35,824 nucleotides of DNA from Methylotenera sp. (GTDB lineage: Bacteria; Pseudomonadota; Gammaproteobacteria; Burkholderiales; Methylophilaceae), in NCBI RefSeq assembly GCF_029946165.1, contig NZ_JAQSDZ010000024.1, forward strand, positions 1-35,824, given 5' to 3'. Every line of letters begins with the position of its first letter. Position 1 is the stretch's first letter. The notes under the pieces are model-generated. The model made no database searches. It had not been told where the DNA came from and was given only the letters and a program-made list of their open reading frames with translations. Shown here piece after piece: positions 18,753 to 27,736 of this stretch. The translations under genes and the position numbers were made by a program.

Positions 18753-19883
18753 ATGAGCAATTTTAAAGTTAAAACGATGCGAGCGCTGCTCTTAGTATTA
18801 TGGATGCCGACAGCATTACTTGCACAAGAAACCGTGACGGTTGAGCAGGCTTTAATCAAGTGTAAAAAACTTTACCCTAACGATTTTGAGTCAAAAAAAC
18901 GTTTGTCATGTTTTGATAGTATTAATACCCCTCAAGAGTTTTTAGAAGAAGTGGCTACTACGCAAGTCAATAGCCCAGAGCCAGAAGGCTCAATACAAAT
19001 AACTCAGGCTCAAAGCCCGACTATCGCCATCGTGAAACCAAGTTCTAAGCTAAGTTATCTAGAAAGAAAGTGGCGTTTAACATCCCAGGGTGACTGGAGT
19101 GTAAGTGACTTTGAAACTTATAAATCTAATTACTTATTAGTCACCAGAACTAATAACGCGAATGATGCGCCTCAATCACCAAGTCAATTGAATAGCGTAG
19201 ATAGAAACTTAGATAGCAAAGACTTGAAATTTCAGATTAGTCTAAAAACTGAAATGATGAGCAACATACCACTTATTCGTGATTTACCTTATGTCACGAG
19301 TTCGAGAATTTGGGCGGCTTATACACAGCAATCTAATTGGCAATTGTTTGATTCAGAAGCATCAAGACCGTTGCGAGAGAATAATTATGAACCTGAAATC
19401 ATGTTATCTTTAGGCATAGATAATGAGGTGAACGGAGAGAAGAAGCGCTATATACCAAGAATGCTAAATTTAGGTTTGGTGCACCAATCAAACGGGCGCT
19501 CTAATCCCATTTCTAGAAGTTGGAATCGTGTATATCTAGAGGGCGGTTGGGAGTTGACGGATCGTGTTTCGCTAATGGTGCGACCTTGGTGGCGAACCCC
19601 TGAGAGCAATGATGATAATCCAGATATTGAAAAGTACCTAGGTTATGGCGATATGTCGATCAGGTGGGAAGATGAAGTTCGTAAAAATGCGGCAACTTTG
19701 ACGCTTAGAAATAATCTGCGCGACGATAATAAAGGCTATGCGCAACTAGATTTGCAAAGACAAGTGTTTAATAACCCTTATTTAAAGCTGCATCTCATGG
19801 CGTCAACGGGCTATGGTGCAAGCTTGCTGGATTATAACCATGACCAAACTATTTTAGGTATTGGTATTTCACTGGGCGAGTAA
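18753..19883 (+). CDS. pldA: Outer membrane phospholipase A (OMPLA)
   Basis: The 376-residue protein begins with a signal peptide (MRALLLVLWMPTALLAQ). A variable stretch follows, then the beta-barrel core: YTQQSNWQLF, RENNYEPEIML, and the active site HQSNGRSNPISRSWNR. H244, S246 and N258 have exactly the spacing of the E. coli OMPLA triad (H142, S144, N156). GDMSIRW belongs to a later strand. It hydrolyses phospholipids in the outer leaflet when the membrane is perturbed, and needs Ca2+ and dimerisation in known members. The extra N-terminal region (about 25-100) is longer than in E. coli. The start at 18753 is preceded by out-of-frame ATG codons in a short tandem array. The 165-bp upstream spacer shows nothing else. 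Confidence 0.92.
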   Translation: MSNFKVKTMRALLLVLWMPTALLAQETVTVEQALIKCKKLYPNDFESKKRLSCFDSINTPQEFLEEVATTQVNSPEPEGSIQITQAQSPTIAIVKPSSKLSYLERKWRLTSQGDWSVSDFETYKSNYLLVTRTNNANDAPQSPSQLNSVDRNLDSKDLKFQISLKTEMMSNIPLIRDLPYVTSSRIWAAYTQQSNWQLFDSEASRPLRENNYEPEIMLSLGIDNEVNGEKKRYIPRMLNLGLVHQSNGRSNPISRSWNRVYLEGGWELTDRVSLMVRPWWRTPESNDDNPDIEKYLGYGDMSIRWEDEVRKNAATLTLRNNLRDDNKGYAQLDLQRQVFNNPYLKLHLMASTGYGASLLDYNHDQTILGIGISLGE

Positions 19884-19990
19884 TTCAGTAGCCAAGATAG
19901 AATATATTAGAAATATTTTTATAATACTTTGGTATAAATGCTAAGTTTAAAGTTATATTTTTTACGTTCTGTCTACTAAGGAAGGTTTAT

Positions 19991-20392
19991 ATGTTTAATA
20001 GTCAATTTTGCAGTAAATGGGCGCCTTATATTTTAGGCATACTTCGTATTATTACTGGTTTTCTTTTTCTACAACATGGTTCTGCAAAACTACTAGGTAT
20101 GCCACATATTGCCATGTTTGACGGTTTACAGCTCGTGTCTTTAATGGGACTTGCTGGCGTGCTTGAGTTGGTTGGCGGTACCTTGGTGATGATTGGTTTA
20201 TTTACCCGACCAGCCGCTTTTATTTTATCTGGACAAATGGCCGTGGCTTACTTTATGGCACATGCACCAGGTGGATTCTTACCCATCTTAAATCAGGGCG
20301 AGCTAGCGGTTATGTTTAGCTTTGTATTCTTGTATTTCAGTGCCGCAGGCTCGGGTGCATTCAGTTTAGATTCGATGCTCAAAAAATCTTAA
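19991..20392 (+). CDS. DoxX family membrane protein
   Basis: A 133-residue protein with about four transmembrane helices. The family signature RIITGFLFLQHGSAKLLG occurs at the start, with ELVGGTLVMIGLFTRPAAFIL in the middle. Bacterial DoxX-like proteins (YphA/YqjF type) are inner membrane proteins of unclear function, sometimes linked to oxidative stress. AAGGAAGG precedes the ATG. It ends 13 bases from the convergent rlhA stop. Confidence 0.85.
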   Translation: MFNSQFCSKWAPYILGILRIITGFLFLQHGSAKLLGMPHIAMFDGLQLVSLMGLAGVLELVGGTLVMIGLFTRPAAFILSGQMAVAYFMAHAPGGFLPILNQGELAVMFSFVFLYFSAAGSGAFSLDSMLKKS

Positions 20393-20405
20393 ATACAATG
20401 TGCCA

Positions 20406-22322
20406 TTAAGGCCTTTTTGCGTGAAACATCATCGTCTGCGGTGGGCCCATTTTTATTACAGGTTTACGAATGCTGCCCATTACGTGCATTTCACAGGGTT
20501 TGCAATCAAATTTAAGTGTGAATCTATCGTTGCCGTTGATGAGTGTCATAGGTTCTGCCGTAACGGTGCCTTGTACGCCAATTACACCTTTAGCTTCTTT
20601 TGGGCAAAGGCCGTGACTAAAGCGCAAGCAATGCTTGGTAATCATGAGCGGCACTTCGCCTAGTTCTTTGTTCGCTTCATAGGCTGAAGCAATGAGTTTT
20701 ACGCCGTGCTTCTCGTAAAAAGTGCGCGCTTTTTGATTGTAAACATTAGCCAAATAACTGAGCGTATCTTCTGGAAAAATAGCCGCGGGCACAGCGGCTG
20801 GCTTAAGTGCTGGGCGCAGATAAGCGGCTTGTCGCACCTTCTGCAATTGCTCAATGGCATCGCGTCGTAAATTGTTCACCACAGATGCTGGTACAAACCA
20901 AGCTTGCGTGGTCTGAATATAGATTTCTTCCGCAGTAAAATCGGTATTACCAAGTTTGCTCAAATTATCACGTAAGCTGGCTTCAGCCTTTTCACTATTA
21001 TCGGCGCGTTGCTTGTCTGCCAAGGTTTGCACAGTTACGCTCAAGCCTGTTTCATCTGTCAAACTTAATGCAAAACCATCAGGGGTTTCAGCAAATATCA
21101 GTTGAAGCGCAATTTTTCGTGTAGCTGAATCTTTTTCTAGTAAGCGCATAAAGGCATGGTCGCGGTTGCGGTACACAGTTGTATTGTTTCTAATATCGAC
21201 AGGCATTTCGTTAGGATATAACTTTTTGCCATCTACCGTATTCACACGTAAGCCGACTAACTCTTTATGCACATCAAAAAAGCACACGCCATCGCCATTG
21301 TGCAATTGCGTTTCTGTTTCAACCTCAAAAAAGTCTTTACCGACTTTGCTTACTTTGCCTAAAATTTCGCCCGAAAATTTTGGCGTATCAAATGCGCCAA
21401 TATCGCCTTTGCGACCGTTCACAAAGTAATCCGTCGCGCTACGGTTAAAGGTTTTTTCAGGTTGTGGGGTGAATGTGTAAGTAGCGCTGCCAGTAGATGA
21501 TTTTGCGAGCTCTGGCGATTCGTTAAGGATTTCATCCAGCATCAATCGGTAATGCGCAGTGGCGTTTTTTACGTAAGGTAAATCTTTATAACGACCCTCA
21601 ATCTTAAATGAGCTAACGCCAGCATCAATTAAGGCGCGCAGGTTGGCACTTTGGTCATTATCTTTCATCGAAAGGTAATGTTTATCTTTACCGATAATGC
21701 GACCTTTTTGGTCTTCCAGCGTAAAAGGCAAACGACACTCTTGCGAGCATTCGCCGCGGTTAGCACTGCGTCCAGTATGTGCGTGGCTAATAAAGCACTG
21801 TCCGCTAAACGCCACACAAAGCGCGCCGTGAATAAAAAACTCTAAGTTGCAACTGGTCGCATCGGCAATTTGTCTGATAGTACGTAAATCTAACTCACGT
21901 GCTAATACAATTTGTGAAAAGCCAACTTGGTCTAAAAACACGGCTTTTTCAACGGTGCGAATATCGGTTTGCGTACTGGCGTGAAGTTGAATCGGCGGTA
22001 AATCCATTTCCAACAAACCCATGTCTTGCACAATTAGCGCATCCACTTCAGCATCATAAAGCTGTTGAACTAGCGCCCGTGCGCCAGCAAGTTCATTATC
22101 ATGAAAAATGGTATTCAACGCTACAAACACCTCAGCATTAAAACGATGTGCATGTTTCACCAAGCGCGCAATATCTCCTACCGTATTAGGCGCTTTTGCA
22201 CGCGCGCCAAAAGCAGGGCCGCCAATATAAACCGCATCCGCACCATGATTAATGGCTTCAATGCCAAAGTCTGCATTGCGTGCAGGAGCGAGTAGTTCAA
22301 GATGGCGGCGAGTTTTTAGCAT
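20406..22322 (-). CDS. rlhA: 23S rRNA 5-hydroxycytidine C2501 synthase (U32 family)
   Basis: The 638-residue protein is a close match in layout to E. coli RlhA (YdcP). The U32 N-terminal domain begins LELLAPARNADFGIEAINHGADAVYIGGPAFGAR. Further landmarks are LHASTQTDIRT, FFIHGALCVAFSGQC, SANRGECSQECRLPF (conserved cysteines, probable Fe-S ligands) and FKIEGRYKDLPYVKN. The length fits RlhA, not the shorter TrhP/YegQ or UbiU/UbiV. RlhA hydroxylates C2501 of 23S rRNA in the peptidyl transferase centre. The earlier label collagenase-like peptidase is probably wrong for this clade. It stands alone between convergent and divergent neighbours. Confidence 0.85.
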   Translation of the reverse strand: MLKTRRHLELLAPARNADFGIEAINHGADAVYIGGPAFGARAKAPNTVGDIARLVKHAHRFNAEVFVALNTIFHDNELAGARALVQQLYDAEVDALIVQDMGLLEMDLPPIQLHASTQTDIRTVEKAVFLDQVGFSQIVLARELDLRTIRQIADATSCNLEFFIHGALCVAFSGQCFISHAHTGRSANRGECSQECRLPFTLEDQKGRIIGKDKHYLSMKDNDQSANLRALIDAGVSSFKIEGRYKDLPYVKNATAHYRLMLDEILNESPELAKSSTGSATYTFTPQPEKTFNRSATDYFVNGRKGDIGAFDTPKFSGEILGKVSKVGKDFFEVETETQLHNGDGVCFFDVHKELVGLRVNTVDGKKLYPNEMPVDIRNNTTVYRNRDHAFMRLLEKDSATRKIALQLIFAETPDGFALSLTDETGLSVTVQTLADKQRADNSEKAEASLRDNLSKLGNTDFTAEEIYIQTTQAWFVPASVVNNLRRDAIEQLQKVRQAAYLRPALKPAAVPAAIFPEDTLSYLANVYNQKARTFYEKHGVKLIASAYEANKELGEVPLMITKHCLRFSHGLCPKEAKGVIGVQGTVTAEPMTLINGNDRFTLKFDCKPCEMHVMGSIRKPVIKMGPPQTMMFHAKRP

Positions 22323-22439
22323 GGCATGAAAGCAATGAGATAAGCGAATACCGAATTTTAGACGAAACAGCTTTGAATGACGACATTTGATTTAGACATT
22401 TCGAATCTATCTATATGAAAAACATCGTACAATTCTGAC

Positions 22440-23759
22440 ATGAACAATCAAACTCTATTGAACAGAAGCCTTAAATCCGTTTGGCATCCTTGCACGCAGA
22501 TGAAGCAACATGAAACCTATCCGCTTATTCCAATTGCGCGGGGTGATGGCGTGTGGTTATACGATGCAGATGGGAAACGTTATTTAGACACGGTTAGTTC
22601 ATGGTGGGTGAATTTGTTTGGGCATAACAACCCTCGAATCAAGGATGCGATTAAACAGCAACTTGATACGCTTGAACATATAATGCTGGCGGGTTTTACG
22701 CATGAACCTGTAGTAGAGCTGTCTGAGAAGCTCGCTAAGTTAACGGGTTTGGGTCATGCTTTTTATGGCAGTGACGGTGCGAGCGCCACTGAAATTGCGT
22801 TAAAGATGAGTTTTCATTATTGGCGTAACACTGACAAGCCAAATAAAACCAAGTTTATCAGCTTGCAAAATAGCTATCACGGCGAGACACTGGGCGCTTT
22901 ATCAGTCACGGACGTGGCGATTTTCAAAGATACTTACGCGCCACTGTTAATGCAATCTGCCCAAATGCCAAGCCCTGATTTTAGGTTAGCAGAAGCAGGG
23001 GAGGATGCAGAAGCTTTCGCCTTGCGTTGCGCGCAAGCTTTAGAAAACCATGTCGCGGCGCATCATGCCGATTTAGCCGCTTTTATTATTGAGCCTTTGA
23101 TTCAATGTGCCGCTGGAATGGGCATGTATCATCCGACTTATTTGCGCCGCGTGCGTGAAATATGTAATGAGTATGAAGTACATTTAATTGCCGATGAAAT
23201 TGCGGTGGGCTTCGGTAGAACTGGGACAATGTTTGCTTGTGAGCAAGCTAATATCACACCAGATTTTATATGTTTATCCAAAGGTATTACGGGTGGATAC
23301 TTGCCTTTATCTGCCGTACTCACCACGGATAAAGTCTATCAAGCCTTTTATGACAACAGCACCGTGCGTGGCTTTTTACATAGTCATAGTTACACAGGCA
23401 ATCCGCTTGCATGTAGTGCTGCGTTGGCGACTTTGGCGATATTTGAAACAGATAATGTTTTACAAAGTAACCAAGAAAAATCTAAGTTGATACAAGCTAA
23501 GATGCAAGTGCTTACTGACCTGCCAATTAAGCATTTACGTACGCCAGGCGTACAAAATACTGGCATGATATTCGCGTTTGATGTTGATACGCAAAATGCG
23601 CAGTTCGCTAAACAATGCTATCAAGTTGCCGTGTCACATGAGTTACTTCTACGCCCAATCGGAAATACGGTTTATTGGATGCCGCCTTATACTATTAGCG
23701 AAGATGAAATTGATTTTATGGTGAACACGACACACCAAGTTATTAGCAGCATTTTATGA
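22440..23759 (+). CDS. bioA: Adenosylmethionine-8-amino-7-oxononanoate aminotransferase
   Basis: A 439-residue class III aminotransferase for biotin synthesis that makes 7,8-diaminopelargonate from KAPA with S-adenosylmethionine as amino donor. The N-terminus SVWHPCTQMKQHETYPLIPI is the BioA fingerprint, followed by SSWWVNLFGH, YGSDGASATEIALKM, IADEIAVGFGRTG and the PLP lysine K281 (CLSKGITGGYLP). The stop overlaps the dacB start by four bases (ATGA), which suggests coupled translation. No other bio gene is in the window. Confidence 0.95.
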   Translation: MNNQTLLNRSLKSVWHPCTQMKQHETYPLIPIARGDGVWLYDADGKRYLDTVSSWWVNLFGHNNPRIKDAIKQQLDTLEHIMLAGFTHEPVVELSEKLAKLTGLGHAFYGSDGASATEIALKMSFHYWRNTDKPNKTKFISLQNSYHGETLGALSVTDVAIFKDTYAPLLMQSAQMPSPDFRLAEAGEDAEAFALRCAQALENHVAAHHADLAAFIIEPLIQCAAGMGMYHPTYLRRVREICNEYEVHLIADEIAVGFGRTGTMFACEQANITPDFICLSKGITGGYLPLSAVLTTDKVYQAFYDNSTVRGFLHSHSYTGNPLACSAALATLAIFETDNVLQSNQEKSKLIQAKMQVLTDLPIKHLRTPGVQNTGMIFAFDVDTQNAQFAKQCYQVAVSHELLLRPIGNTVYWMPPYTISEDEIDFMVNTTHQVISSIL

Positions 23760-25159
23760 AAAAACTATTCGTATTTTTAGTCTTAACGTTGGTGGGATTT
23801 CAAGCCCAAGCAGAGTTGCCAGCAACGGTTGTTACGGCATTAAAAAAAGCAGGGATTCCTCAACAAAATGTAGCAATTTATGTTCAGGCTGTAGAAAGTA
23901 ACGACGCAACACTTAGCCATAATGCCGATAAAAGTATGAATCCCGCTTCGGTCATGAAGTTGGTCACTACTAATGCTGCACTTGATTTATTAACGCCCGC
24001 TTACCGTTGGAAAACGGAAGTGTATCGCGATGGCGAAGTGGTTAACGGTGTGCTTATGGGTAATTTAATTATTAAAGGTTATGGCGATCCTAGTTTTAAA
24101 GCGCAAGACTTTTGGCGCATGTTAATGAGTGTGCAACAAGCTGGTATTAAAGAAATTAAAGGCGATTTAATTATTGATAAAAGTTATTTTGCTAAAGATG
24201 TGGCCAACAAAAAAGCATTTGATGACGAAACTTGGCGAGCCTATAACGCTGAACCCAGCGCCTTTTTAGTGAATGGTCGTAACACTAGTTTTAAGTTTAT
24301 CGCGACCGACACTGGCATGAGTATTAACCAAGAGTTTGAGTTAAACGACATTCAAGTTGTGAATAATATGCAGCTTGCGCAAGGAGCTTGTGGAGACTGG
24401 CGCAGCAGATTTGGCTATGAGATTAAGCCTAATGCAAGTGGTGCAATAGTGATTTTCAGTGGGACATTTTCACCAGATTGTGGTGAACGATATTTGGAAC
24501 TGAGTGTATTTGATGACGAAAAATATGCTTTTTATACTTTCAAAAAACTGTGGCGAGAGTTAGGCGGAAGTTTTACTGGTCAGCTAAAAATTCAAGAAAT
24601 ACCAAGTGCTGTGGTAAAGGTGCTGGAGCAACTCTCCGATCCATTAGCTTATGTGGTACGTGACATTAACAAATGGAGCAACAACATAATGGCGCGTCAG
24701 TTATTGTTAACATTGGCAGCCGAGCGTACGGGAACTCCCGCGAATGAACAAAATGGCGCTACCGTGATTAATACATGGCTTTCTGACAAAGGCTTGAGGT
24801 TAGATGAATTGGTCATAGAAAACGGCTCAGGGCTGTCGCGTATTGAGCGCATTAGCGCAGAGCATCTCGGAAAAATGTTGGTAAGTGCTCACAATAGCCC
24901 TGTGATGCCAGAGTTCATCGCGTCGCTACCGATACTGGCGCTCGATGGTACGGTAAAAAAGCGTCTTAATGAAAGCGCGTCAAATGGTAGAGCGCATCTT
25001 AAAACTGGTTCTATAGATGGGGTGAGCTCAATCGCAGGTTATGTATTAGATGCCAACAATCATCGTCATGTGTTAGTAATGCTGGTCAACCACCCCAAAG
25101 CATCAGCAAGTAGAAATGCGCAAGATTCCTTGATTGAATGGGTGCATCAGCAGCCTTAA
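23756..25159 (+). CDS. dacB: D-alanyl-D-alanine carboxypeptidase/endopeptidase (PBP4)
   Basis: The 467-residue protein begins with a signal peptide (KKLFVFLVLTLVGFQAQA). The three penicillin-binding motifs are present: S65-VM-K68 (NPASVMKL), S308-N-N310 (WSNNIMARQ) and K416-T-G (LKTGSIDGVSSIAGY). The large insertion between the first two motifs is typical of class C PBP4. It trims and cleaves peptidoglycan cross-links in the periplasm. Translation is probably coupled to bioA through the ATGA overlap, an arrangement without an obvious functional link. Confidence 0.93.
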   Translation: MKKLFVFLVLTLVGFQAQAELPATVVTALKKAGIPQQNVAIYVQAVESNDATLSHNADKSMNPASVMKLVTTNAALDLLTPAYRWKTEVYRDGEVVNGVLMGNLIIKGYGDPSFKAQDFWRMLMSVQQAGIKEIKGDLIIDKSYFAKDVANKKAFDDETWRAYNAEPSAFLVNGRNTSFKFIATDTGMSINQEFELNDIQVVNNMQLAQGACGDWRSRFGYEIKPNASGAIVIFSGTFSPDCGERYLELSVFDDEKYAFYTFKKLWRELGGSFTGQLKIQEIPSAVVKVLEQLSDPLAYVVRDINKWSNNIMARQLLLTLAAERTGTPANEQNGATVINTWLSDKGLRLDELVIENGSGLSRIERISAEHLGKMLVSAHNSPVMPEFIASLPILALDGTVKKRLNESASNGRAHLKTGSIDGVSSIAGYVLDANNHRHVLVMLVNHPKASASRNAQDSLIEWVHQQP

Positions 25160-25234
25160 TGCATGAACTTAGTTAAGTTTGCGGTATCATATCTCTAAGT
25201 TTATTTAAGCTAATTTTAACTTTAAGGTTACATA

Positions 25235-25729
25235 ATGAAATTATTCAACTTTTTGCTTGCAAGCGTATGCGTGCTTTCACTTAACGCTTGCAAAGCTGAA
25301 TCAACAGCCCCTAAAACATCAACTCAAGAAGCTTCAACTCAAGTAGCTTCAACAAAAGGAACCCCAGAAATGACTGCAAAAATTACAGAGTTACAAAAAC
25401 TTGATACACAGGTTGGTACAGGCCGCGAAGCAGAGCCAGGCTTTAATGTTACCGTACATTACACAGGTTGGTTGTATGAAGAAGCGGCAGAAGGCCACAA
25501 AGGCAAAAAGTTTGATAGCAGCTTAGATCGTAAACAGCCTTTTGTATTTTTCTTAGGCGGTGGCCAAGTGATTCAAGGTTGGGATGAAGGTTTTGCTGGT
25601 ATGAAAATCGGTGGCAAACGTACTTTAGTGATTCCATCAGAAATGGGTTATGGCTCTCGTGGTGCTGGTGGTGCAATTCCTCCAAATGCGGATCTAATTT
25701 TTGATGTTGAATTACTAGACGTTAAATAA
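25235..25729 (+). CDS. FKBP-type peptidyl-prolyl isomerase, probable lipoprotein
   Basis: 164 residues. Residues 1-19 are a lipoprotein signal with lipobox LNAC (C19). A Ser/Thr/Gln-rich linker (TQEASTQVASTKG) precedes a complete single FKBP domain (about 48-164). It shows FNVTVHYTGWLY, FDSSLDRKQPFVFFLG, VIQGWDEGFAGMKIGGKR and the Tyr loop PSEMGYGSRGAGGAIPPNADLIF, so the isomerase pocket residues are in place. It should fold proteins at the periplasmic face of a membrane. AAGGTTACAT lies upstream of the ATG. An extragenic palindrome follows. Confidence 0.9.
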   Translation: MKLFNFLLASVCVLSLNACKAESTAPKTSTQEASTQVASTKGTPEMTAKITELQKLDTQVGTGREAEPGFNVTVHYTGWLYEEAAEGHKGKKFDSSLDRKQPFVFFLGGGQVIQGWDEGFAGMKIGGKRTLVIPSEMGYGSRGAGGAIPPNADLIFDVELLDVK

Positions 25730-25764
25730 AAAAATATAATTTTCGTCAACATACGGCGTTGCTC

Positions 25765-25816
25765 ACAAAAAATAATGCCTTACATATAACCCATATGCGG
25801 CGGCCTTATTTTTTGT
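25765..25816. repeat. Extragenic palindrome with perfect 11-bp outer stem
   Basis: ACAAAAAATAA (25765-25775) is the exact complement of TTATTTTTTGT (25806-25816). Between them ATAT/ATAT and GCC/GGC pairs extend the symmetry. GGCG and GCGCC further out suggest a longer arm. It sits 35 bp after the FKBP stop, and the T-run could end transcription on the plus strand. It resembles dispersed intergenic palindromes of proteobacteria, but copy number is unknown. Confidence 0.6.
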
Positions 25817-25838
25817 TCGCGCCTTGTCTGATTTATCG

Positions 25839-25874
25839 CATCAATCTTGTAGCTTTAGCTACTTTAGATTGATG
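25839..25874. repeat. Hairpin upstream of the OsmC gene
   Basis: CATCAATCT (25839-25847) pairs with AGATTGATG (25866-25874), and an inner TAGC/GCTA continues the stem. No U-run follows. It lies between the preceding palindrome and the OsmC-like start, and may be part of the same dispersed element or a leader hairpin. Confidence 0.5.
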
Positions 25875-25921
25875 GTGATGCCATATACCAGTAGAAATTT
25901 AAATTTTTTAGAGGAGATTTA

Positions 25922-26353
25922 GTGAAAGCTACAATCAAGTGGATAGACGGCGTTAGTTTTGTCGGCGAATCTGAAACAGGCCATGCGGTTGTGCTTGATG
26001 GCGCACCTGAAAATGGTGGTCGTAATATTGGTATGCGCCCGATGGAAATGTTATTGATTGGTATGGGCGGTTGTACATCATTTGATGTTGTCGCAATACT
26101 TAAAAAAGCACGTCAGCCGATTACGGCATGTGTGGCAGAAATCGACGCCACTCGTGCGGATGAGATTCCAAAAGTATTTACTAAAATCCACGTACACTTC
26201 GTGGTGACTGGTGATAACTTAAACGAAACACAAGTAGAACGCGCTGTAAAATTATCTGCTGAGAAATACTGCTCTGCTTCAATTATGTTGAGTAAGAGCG
26301 TAGAAATTACGCATGATTTTGAAATAAGACCTACAGCCTATGCACAAGCCTGA
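25922..26353 (+). CDS. OsmC family protein (YhfA-like)
   Basis: The 143-residue protein has the two redox cysteines of the OsmC/Ohr fold: C51 in GMGGCTSFDVVAIL and C117 in EKYCSASIMLSKS. The pattern is closest to the YhfA branch, whose role is not settled, and not to the organic hydroperoxide reductase Ohr. The start is GTG at 25922, supported by GAGGAG seven bases before it. Its 3' end overlaps the VOC gene by 14 bases, which suggests coupled translation. Confidence 0.88.
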   Translation: MKATIKWIDGVSFVGESETGHAVVLDGAPENGGRNIGMRPMEMLLIGMGGCTSFDVVAILKKARQPITACVAEIDATRADEIPKVFTKIHVHFVVTGDNLNETQVERAVKLSAEKYCSASIMLSKSVEITHDFEIRPTAYAQA

Positions 26354-26753
26354 AGCTAAAGTGCCGAGTGGTATGCTCGGCATTAGGCATGTGGCTTTAT
26401 TTGTAAAAGAATTAGAAGCTTGCGTCAAATTTTATGTCGATATTATGGGTATGAAAATTGAATGGCAGCCAGATTTAGATAATGTTTATTTAACCAACCA
26501 AGGTGATGTTTTCGCCCTGCATCGTGTTGATTACGTACCGCAAGCTCAGCAACGGCTAGATCATATTGGCTTCGTGTTAAATTCGATTGAAGATGTTGAC
26601 AGTTGGTACGATCATTTCGTGAAATGCGGCGTTAAAATTACTGAGCGGCCTAAAACGCACCGAGATGGATCAAGAGGTTTTTATTGTTTAGATACGGTAG
26701 GGCATTTGCTAGAGCTAATCTACCATCCACCCATTATTAAAAAGCTTGCTTAA
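26340..26753 (+). CDS. VOC (glyoxalase/dioxygenase-like) family protein
   Basis: A 137-residue vicinal oxygen chelate protein: GIRHVALFVKELEACVKFYVDIMGM, then DVFALHRVDYV, QRLDHIGFVLNSIEDVDSWY and GHLLELIYHPP. The H/E pattern of metal ligands is mostly there, so metal binding is plausible, but the reaction is unknown. The ATG at 26340 lies inside the OsmC gene. A later ATG at 26373 would also preserve the domain and start choice is open. It ends six bases from the convergent DUF2322 gene. Confidence 0.82.
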   Translation: MHKPEAKVPSGMLGIRHVALFVKELEACVKFYVDIMGMKIEWQPDLDNVYLTNQGDVFALHRVDYVPQAQQRLDHIGFVLNSIEDVDSWYDHFVKCGVKITERPKTHRDGSRGFYCLDTVGHLLELIYHPPIIKKLA

Positions 26754-26759
26754 CTATCC

Positions 26760-27077
26760 TTATTTCTCAGTCACTTTAACCGTGAGTGGTTGCTCATCTT
26801 CCAGCAGATTAAGTAATCTATCAACATTAGGATGTTTTCCTGGGCAGTTTTCTGCATCGGCAGTGTGTTCAGCAAATAAACTTAAACCTTCTACAGCGGC
26901 ATCTAGAGAAATTTCTCCATACATACGAAACAGGTGGTAATACACCTTCACCGAACCTTGGCTGCCTGGCTTATTCTCTAACATACCTGCCGAACTACCA
27001 TCGCTGTTAAAAAGCTCAATACGTTGCACATGCGAGGCATCGTCTAGAGTTTGTAAAACGTCACTGAATTTTTGCAT
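26760..27077 (-). CDS. DUF2322 family protein
   Basis: 105 residues, cytoplasmic, with the landmarks of DUF2322: VQRIELFNSDGSSAG, GSQGSVKVYYHLFRMYG, AAVEGLSLFAEHTADAENCPGKHPNVDRLL. The AEHTADA...PGKHPN(I/V)D segment is the most characteristic. Function is unknown. Its start is 14 bases after the coq7 stop, so it is probably the last gene of the glcF-coq7 operon. Confidence 0.8.
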   Translation of the reverse strand: MQKFSDVLQTLDDASHVQRIELFNSDGSSAGMLENKPGSQGSVKVYYHLFRMYGEISLDAAVEGLSLFAEHTADAENCPGKHPNVDRLLNLLEDEQPLTVKVTEK

Positions 27078-27091
27078 TGAATACTTACCTT

Positions 27092-27721
27092 TTATAAATA
27101 ATAACTTGATGTTGTCATCAATTTTGAAACTTTTTGCATTAAAAACTTTACTGGAGCTGGAAGCTCTGCCGCGCCGAGCTGCTTAGCTTCATTAGCATGT
27201 TTAGCTTCATCTTCTTGCATTTGCTCAATAATTTTACGCGTTTTTTTGTCGGCTTGTGGCAGTTTTTCAAGGTGGCTAGTTAAGTGTGCGCCCACTTGTT
27301 TTTCGGTTTCTTCTACAAAGCCTAAGCTCCATTTATCACCTACTGCACCCGCAATTGCACCTAAGCTAAACGAACCTAAATAAAACAAAGGATTGAGCAC
27401 GCTTGTGCGGCTACCTAGTTGAGTTATCCGAGATTCGCACCATGCTAGATGCTCAGTTTCTTCCTGAGCAGCTTGTTTTAAGGCGGCGGTAGTTCCTGCA
27501 TTTTTTGATGTTAATGATTGACCGCTGTACAAGGCCTGTGCACAGACTTCACCAGTATGGTTTACTCGCATGAGTGCTCCAGCTTGTTTCTTTTCCGTCT
27601 CAGATAATGCTGCTTCGGTAATGTTTTCATCTGGGTGCATACGGATACTATGCGGCTTTGCCAGCAATGTGCGTAAGCCAGTGTCAAACTCAGTAATCAG
27701 TGTATCTAATCTATTTAGCAT
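27092..27721 (-). CDS. coq7: Demethoxyubiquinone hydroxylase (Coq7)
   Basis: The 209-residue di-iron monooxygenase catalyses the last ring hydroxylation in ubiquinone synthesis. The ferritin-like ligand motifs are all visible: MRVNHTGEVCAQALY, EETEHLAWCESR, EKQVGAHLTSHL and EDEAKHANEAKQ. Length fits the betaproteobacterial Coq7 type, an alternative to UbiF. It lies 15 bases after glcF and 14 before the DUF2322 gene on the same strand, which suggests a three-gene operon. Confidence 0.93.
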   Translation of the reverse strand: MLNRLDTLITEFDTGLRTLLAKPHSIRMHPDENITEAALSETEKKQAGALMRVNHTGEVCAQALYSGQSLTSKNAGTTAALKQAAQEETEHLAWCESRITQLGSRTSVLNPLFYLGSFSLGAIAGAVGDKWSLGFVEETEKQVGAHLTSHLEKLPQADKKTRKIIEQMQEDEAKHANEAKQLGAAELPAPVKFLMQKVSKLMTTSSYYL

Positions 27722-27736
27722 AATGACAGTTTACCC

